DNA of 15,302 nucleotides from positions 1 to 15,302 of the forward strand of contig CAZFBA010000062.1 of assembly GCA_964517135.1 (NCBI GenBank), written 5' to 3'. The notes under the pieces were generated by a model that saw only the letters and a program-made list of their open reading frames with translations, was not told the origin of the DNA and made no database searches. The stretch comes from CAZFBA01 sp964517135 (GTDB lineage: Bacteria > Cyanobacteriota > Vampirovibrionia > JBFMGH01). Shown in pieces: positions 12,642 through 15,302 of this stretch. The stretch's first letter is position 1. Every line of letters begins with the position of its first letter. The position numbers were made by a program, and so were the translations under genes.

Positions 12642-13307
12642 ATGAATAGAATACAAGATTATAAAGCTTTAAGATTGCTTGGAGATAAGTATTTTAGAAT
12701 GGAAGAATACGAAAAAGCTGTTGAAGCCTACAAAAAAGCAATTTCAGTAAATTCCAGTGATTCTTTGTCTTATTTTAATCTTGGTATAGTGCTGGGCAAA
12801 CTCAAAAGAGATAATGAAGCAGTAGAAGCTTTTAAAGCGGCTTTAAGGTATAACCCTGATGATGAGGTAACGCTATTTAACCTTGGTCAGGCTTATTGTA
12901 ACAATGGTCAGTATGCTGAAGCTATTGACCTGTTGAAAAAAGCCGCTATATTAAACCCTAAAAATCCAGTTTCGCTTTACTATCTTGGTGTTGCTTATAA
13001 TGAAATTAGTGAATATGAGGAAGCTATTAAGAGTTTTAAAAAATCTTTAAAACTAAATTCTAAATATAGTATGACATATTACAAACTTGGGATGGCTTTT
13101 GCAGCTAAAGGAAAGTATAATGAAGCAATAAATAACTATAAAAAAGCGATTTCAATAGATGACAGGTTTGCGCAGGCTTATTTTGATCTGGGTGAGGTTT
13201 TTATGGCGAAAGGTAATAATAAGCAGGCACTCCAGAGCTTTACGAAGGCAAAAGAACTGGATCCGGGGTTAGTTGAAGAAATTGATATGATTATTGAGAT
13301 GCTTTAA
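12642..13307 (+). CDS. Six-TPR soluble protein
   Basis: Two in-frame starts exist. ATG 12594 has GAGG 10 nt upstream and would add MNNNNNHSCCLNGGEI. ATG 12642 has GGAGG at 12630-12634, 7 nt upstream, and is chosen because the stronger site and the beginning of the repeat domain coincide there. The 221-aa product consists almost wholly of six 34-residue tetratricopeptide repeats, near 7-40, 41-74, 75-108, 109-142, 143-176 and 177-210, then a short acidic end (VEEIDMIIEML). No signal peptide is present, so a cytoplasmic protein-binding scaffold is likely. The repeats are the regular type seen in O-linked GlcNAc transferase-like and similar TPR proteins, but no catalytic domain is attached. It converges on the PLP enzyme gene, 23 bp away. 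Confidence 0.85.
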   Translation: MNRIQDYKALRLLGDKYFRMEEYEKAVEAYKKAISVNSSDSLSYFNLGIVLGKLKRDNEAVEAFKAALRYNPDDEVTLFNLGQAYCNNGQYAEAIDLLKKAAILNPKNPVSLYYLGVAYNEISEYEEAIKSFKKSLKLNSKYSMTYYKLGMAFAAKGKYNEAINNYKKAISIDDRFAQAYFDLGEVFMAKGNNKQALQSFTKAKELDPGLVEEIDMIIEML

Positions 13308-13330
13308 TAATAAATTTACGAGTGTATTAA

Positions 13331-14428
13331 TCAAAATATGTTTGAACATTTCAGGCCGTGACCTGTCATAGGAAGTACTATAATTTCATCTTTTTCAGGG
13401 TTATATTTTTTTAAAGCTGCAATAACAGTGGCTGATGTTGGTTCTACATAAATACCTTTTTTAGATACTTCTATTAATGAAGCCTCAATTTCTCTATCAT
13501 GAACTTTTATAACGGTTCCTCTGGTTTCTTTAATGCATTGAATAATTTGGGAGGCTCTTACAGGTTCTCTTATTGCAATACCTTCTGCTAAAGTAGTCTT
13601 TTTTTCGATAGCTGGCAGCATATCAAGTTTTTCATGAAACATTTTATATAGAGGATCACAGCGATCAGACTGAACGGCGATTAGCCGGGGTATTTTTTTG
13701 ATGAGGTTGTTTTTAAGCAGGTCTTCAAACCCTGTGTAGGTTCCGAGAAGAAGTGTACCGTTGCCTGCAGGTATAATCATGGTATCTGGTGCGTTAAAAT
13801 TAAGCTGTTCCCAGATTTCATATGCAATAGTTTTAGTGCCCTGAAAGAAAAAGGGATTATAGTAATGGCTTGCATAATAATGTGTTTGGGCGGCTTTCAT
13901 TGCTGCTTTTGCTGTATCTTCTCTATTTCCATTGATTTTGTGCAGAGTTGCTCCGTATCTTACTATTTGAACAAGTTTTGCTGGTGATGTTGAAGAAGGT
14001 ACATAGATATCGCAATTAATACCAGCTCTTGCACTGTAGGCAGCGATTGCACTGCCTGCATTTCCTGATGAATCTTCGACTATATTATTTATATTGAGCT
14101 CTTTTATTTTACTTAAGAGAACAGATGCTCCTCTGTCTTTAAAGGTACCGGTAATAAAAAGCTGTTCTAGTTTTATTTTGACATTTTGATTAGAAATATT
14201 AAGGTCAACAAGTGGTGTAAATCCTTCTTTAAAAGAAACAATGTTTTCATTATTATTAACTGGTATAGCTTCTCTATACCTCCACATGTTGGGAGGTCTG
14301 TTTTTCAGGTCATTTTTATTAATAATAGCTCTGAATTCCAGGTTTAGAAGTCCATTACAATCACATTTCCATATAGGTTTATCGAGAGAGTAGGTTTGGT
14401 TGCATTTGCTACATAGCAGGTGGTTCAT
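13331..14428 (-). CDS. Threonine-synthase-like PLP enzyme
   Basis: This is a 365-aa fold-type II pyridoxal-phosphate enzyme, expected in the cytoplasm. Threonine synthase turns O-phosphohomoserine into threonine and phosphate. C6/C9 and C22/C24 form a zinc-ribbon-like N-terminus (CSKC, CDC) common in archaeal and cyanobacterial ThrC. TGTFKDRG (93-100) supplies the PLP lysine K97; SSGNAGSA (120-127) is the substrate/phosphate loop; PAGNGT (220-225) is the PLP phosphate cup; TGHGLK (355-360) is typical of ThrC. Departures from the classical NPTGSFKDRGM site (here LFITGTFKDRGA) and the EDSSGNAG, NPFFFQGTKT and GNGTLLLG strings place it in a side branch usually annotated threonine synthase-like. 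A different substrate is possible. GAGGT lies 4 nt before the ATG. No threonine pathway genes are adjacent. Confidence 0.82.
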   Translation of the reverse strand: MNHLLCSKCNQTYSLDKPIWKCDCNGLLNLEFRAIINKNDLKNRPPNMWRYREAIPVNNNENIVSFKEGFTPLVDLNISNQNVKIKLEQLFITGTFKDRGASVLLSKIKELNINNIVEDSSGNAGSAIAAYSARAGINCDIYVPSSTSPAKLVQIVRYGATLHKINGNREDTAKAAMKAAQTHYYASHYYNPFFFQGTKTIAYEIWEQLNFNAPDTMIIPAGNGTLLLGTYTGFEDLLKNNLIKKIPRLIAVQSDRCDPLYKMFHEKLDMLPAIEKKTTLAEGIAIREPVRASQIIQCIKETRGTVIKVHDREIEASLIEVSKKGIYVEPTSATVIAALKKYNPEKDEIIVLPMTGHGLKCSNIF

Positions 14429-14886
14429 ATTTACCTCATTTATAATACATATGTATTACATAACCTATCGTTTAATTTTAACAATAATTTTAAAGTTTTA
14501 AATGAGTTTTTTATAACTATATCGGGCTTATAAATGAATTTGATTGAAGAAACCATTATTATACCCCTTTATTGTTTCGTTTTGTATAAATCAACCCCGA
14601 AGCAGTTTAAATTTCAATCAAACCGGGAATAATAAATTATATAGTCAAAAAGCCATATTTAAAAGTATTTGTTTGAAAACCATAGCGTTTACCCTTCTTG
14701 TTGCTATTTCTGGTTATTGAGCTTGTAAAATCTCTTAATGAAAGTAATAGCTTCTAAATATTTATGTATATGATGCTTGAAGGCATTATATTCTAAAAAG
14801 TTTCTTTTTAAGGAACTCTATTATAGGGTATATCGTCAGTAAGGTTATCAGGTCTAATCGGGTAATATGAGATCAAATCAAAAATC
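14429..14886. other. Gene-poor spacer of about 460 bp
   Basis: It holds the upstream region of the PLP enzyme with its palindrome (14443-14458), a 10-bp inverted repeat TTTGATTGAA / TTCAATCAAA (14539-14548 and 14613-14622, 64 bp apart), and TATTCTAAAA (14789-14798). A 32-codon frame (14534-14632, MNLIEETIIIPLYCFV...) lacks a good ribosome site. I see no RNA gene I can name. Confidence 0.5.
14443..14458. promoter_or_regulatory. 16-bp perfect palindrome upstream of the PLP enzyme gene
   Basis: TAATACATATGTATTA is fully self-complementary and lies 15-30 bp before the minus-strand start codon, just outside the GAGGT ribosome binding site (14433-14437). A repressor bound here would cover the leader or the -10 region. 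No known operator is recognised. Confidence 0.55.
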
Positions 14887-15192
14887 ATGACTGGATATTC
14901 ATTTGAAACTAACCTGAAAAACTTTTATGACAGAATTGCAAATTCTGCCAATGTGCTTGATGCTGTTGATAAACCAAACGATCATTGCTGCCAGTATGAT
15001 AAAGACGATAAGGTAAAAAACTTTGAACAGAGCTCAAATGATATAACAATAGCAGAATATTATTATCAGCAACGAGAATATTTTTCAGCCCTGCAACTGT
15101 ATAAGAAAGCCTTTAAGCGAAGTCCTGAATTGCTTAACAGGTATGAATCTAAGTTTAATGATGCACTGGCAAAATATAAAGATTCTTTATAA
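14887..15192 (+). CDS. Small protein with one TPR-like repeat
   Basis: This is a 101-aa product. The ATG has only a weak site (GAG about 14 nt upstream). A seven-codon frame from 14867 ends in an ATGA overlap with this start, so coupling is conceivable. Residues 1-50 are polar with an adjacent Cys pair (DHCCQYDKDDK). Residues 53-83 read as a single tetratricopeptide unit (IAEYYYQQREYFSALQLYKKAFKRSPEL). The rest is a charged helix. No signal peptide is present. The long palindrome at 15226-15265 follows. Related in style to the TPR genes at 11606 and 12642, but too short to form a full TPR superhelix by itself. Confidence 0.6.
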   Translation: MTGYSFETNLKNFYDRIANSANVLDAVDKPNDHCCQYDKDDKVKNFEQSSNDITIAEYYYQQREYFSALQLYKKAFKRSPELLNRYESKFNDALAKYKDSL

Positions 15193-15225
15193 GAGGTCAT
15201 TACTGTCCGGTTAAATTTTTTCTGA

Positions 15226-15265
15226 GGGTTTGGTTTTTGGGCCTGCGGGCCCAAAAACCAAACCC
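15226..15265. repeat. Long perfect palindrome, 18-bp arms, TGCG loop
   Basis: GGGTTTGGTTTTTGGGCC (15226-15243) pairs perfectly with 15248-15265 around loop TGCG. As in the element at 1002-1036, T5 precedes and A5 follows the GC core, opposite to a standard terminator. It begins 34 bp after the stop at 15192 and may mark or stabilise that transcript's end. The remaining 37 bp of the window show nothing. Confidence 0.85.
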
Positions 15266-15302
15266 GACCTACCTCTTCGCTGAACCCTGTTTAATAATTT
15301 TT

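Noticed and set aside
15066..15254. 62-codon minus-strand frame spanning the final palindrome
   Set aside because: Runs through the hairpin and opposite the TPR-like gene; no ribosome site.

Overview
The window is a low-GC bacterial chromosome segment with compact genes, mostly AUG starts with good Shine-Dalgarno (SD) sites and a few probable UUG starts. No rRNA, tRNA, CRISPR array, transposase or integrase is visible. Lineage cannot be proven from the sequence. The paralogous small membrane proteins at 4190-5262 (with an 'NNKKVPEEQR' type segment), several lipobox lipoproteins and the AT-rich composition remind me of the non-photosynthetic cyanobacterial relatives (Vampirovibrionia/Melainabacteria, Gastranaerophilales). 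That is a recollection, held at low to moderate confidence.

Left part (1-2440): half of a terminator from a gene off the left edge; an unrecognised helical protein (181-744) ending in a proline-rich tail encoded partly by a C7 run; a 490-bp spacer rich in inverted repeats (two hairpins sharing an ATGTCG/CGACAT motif, and a perfect 16-bp-arm palindrome); then an apparent two-gene operon of unrecognised proteins (58 and 283 aa) closed by an intrinsic terminator.

Middle (2441-9663): a confident uracil:proton symporter of the UraA family; a translationally coupled pair of small membrane proteins that look like diverged copies of one another; a coupled pair made of a GT-C family (ArnT/PMT-like) membrane glycosyltransferase and a six-bladed beta-propeller lipoprotein; and a bacterial TMEM43-family membrane protein. 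A bidirectional terminator separates this block from the next gene.

Right part (9669-15302): a divergent pair that looks like a replication or segregation module. One gene encodes a helix-turn-helix plus coiled-coil protein (minus strand, UUG start). The other encodes a winged-helix protein resembling the HTH_36-type replication proteins of plasmids and phages. The 208 bp between them are packed with phased repeats and dyads. Next come a four-TPR lipoprotein probably co-transcribed with the winged-helix gene, a small acidic protein on the minus strand, a six-TPR soluble protein, a threonine-synthase-like PLP enzyme on the minus strand with a 16-bp perfect palindrome just upstream of its ribosome binding site, a 458-bp spacer, and a 101-aa protein with a single TPR. 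The window closes with a second long perfect palindrome similar in design to the one at 1002-1036.

The most plausible under-described units are the divergent HTH-coiled-coil/winged-helix module with its operator-like spacer, the paralogous membrane pair, and the glycosyltransferase-propeller operon. All functional statements are from reading the sequence; no search was run.
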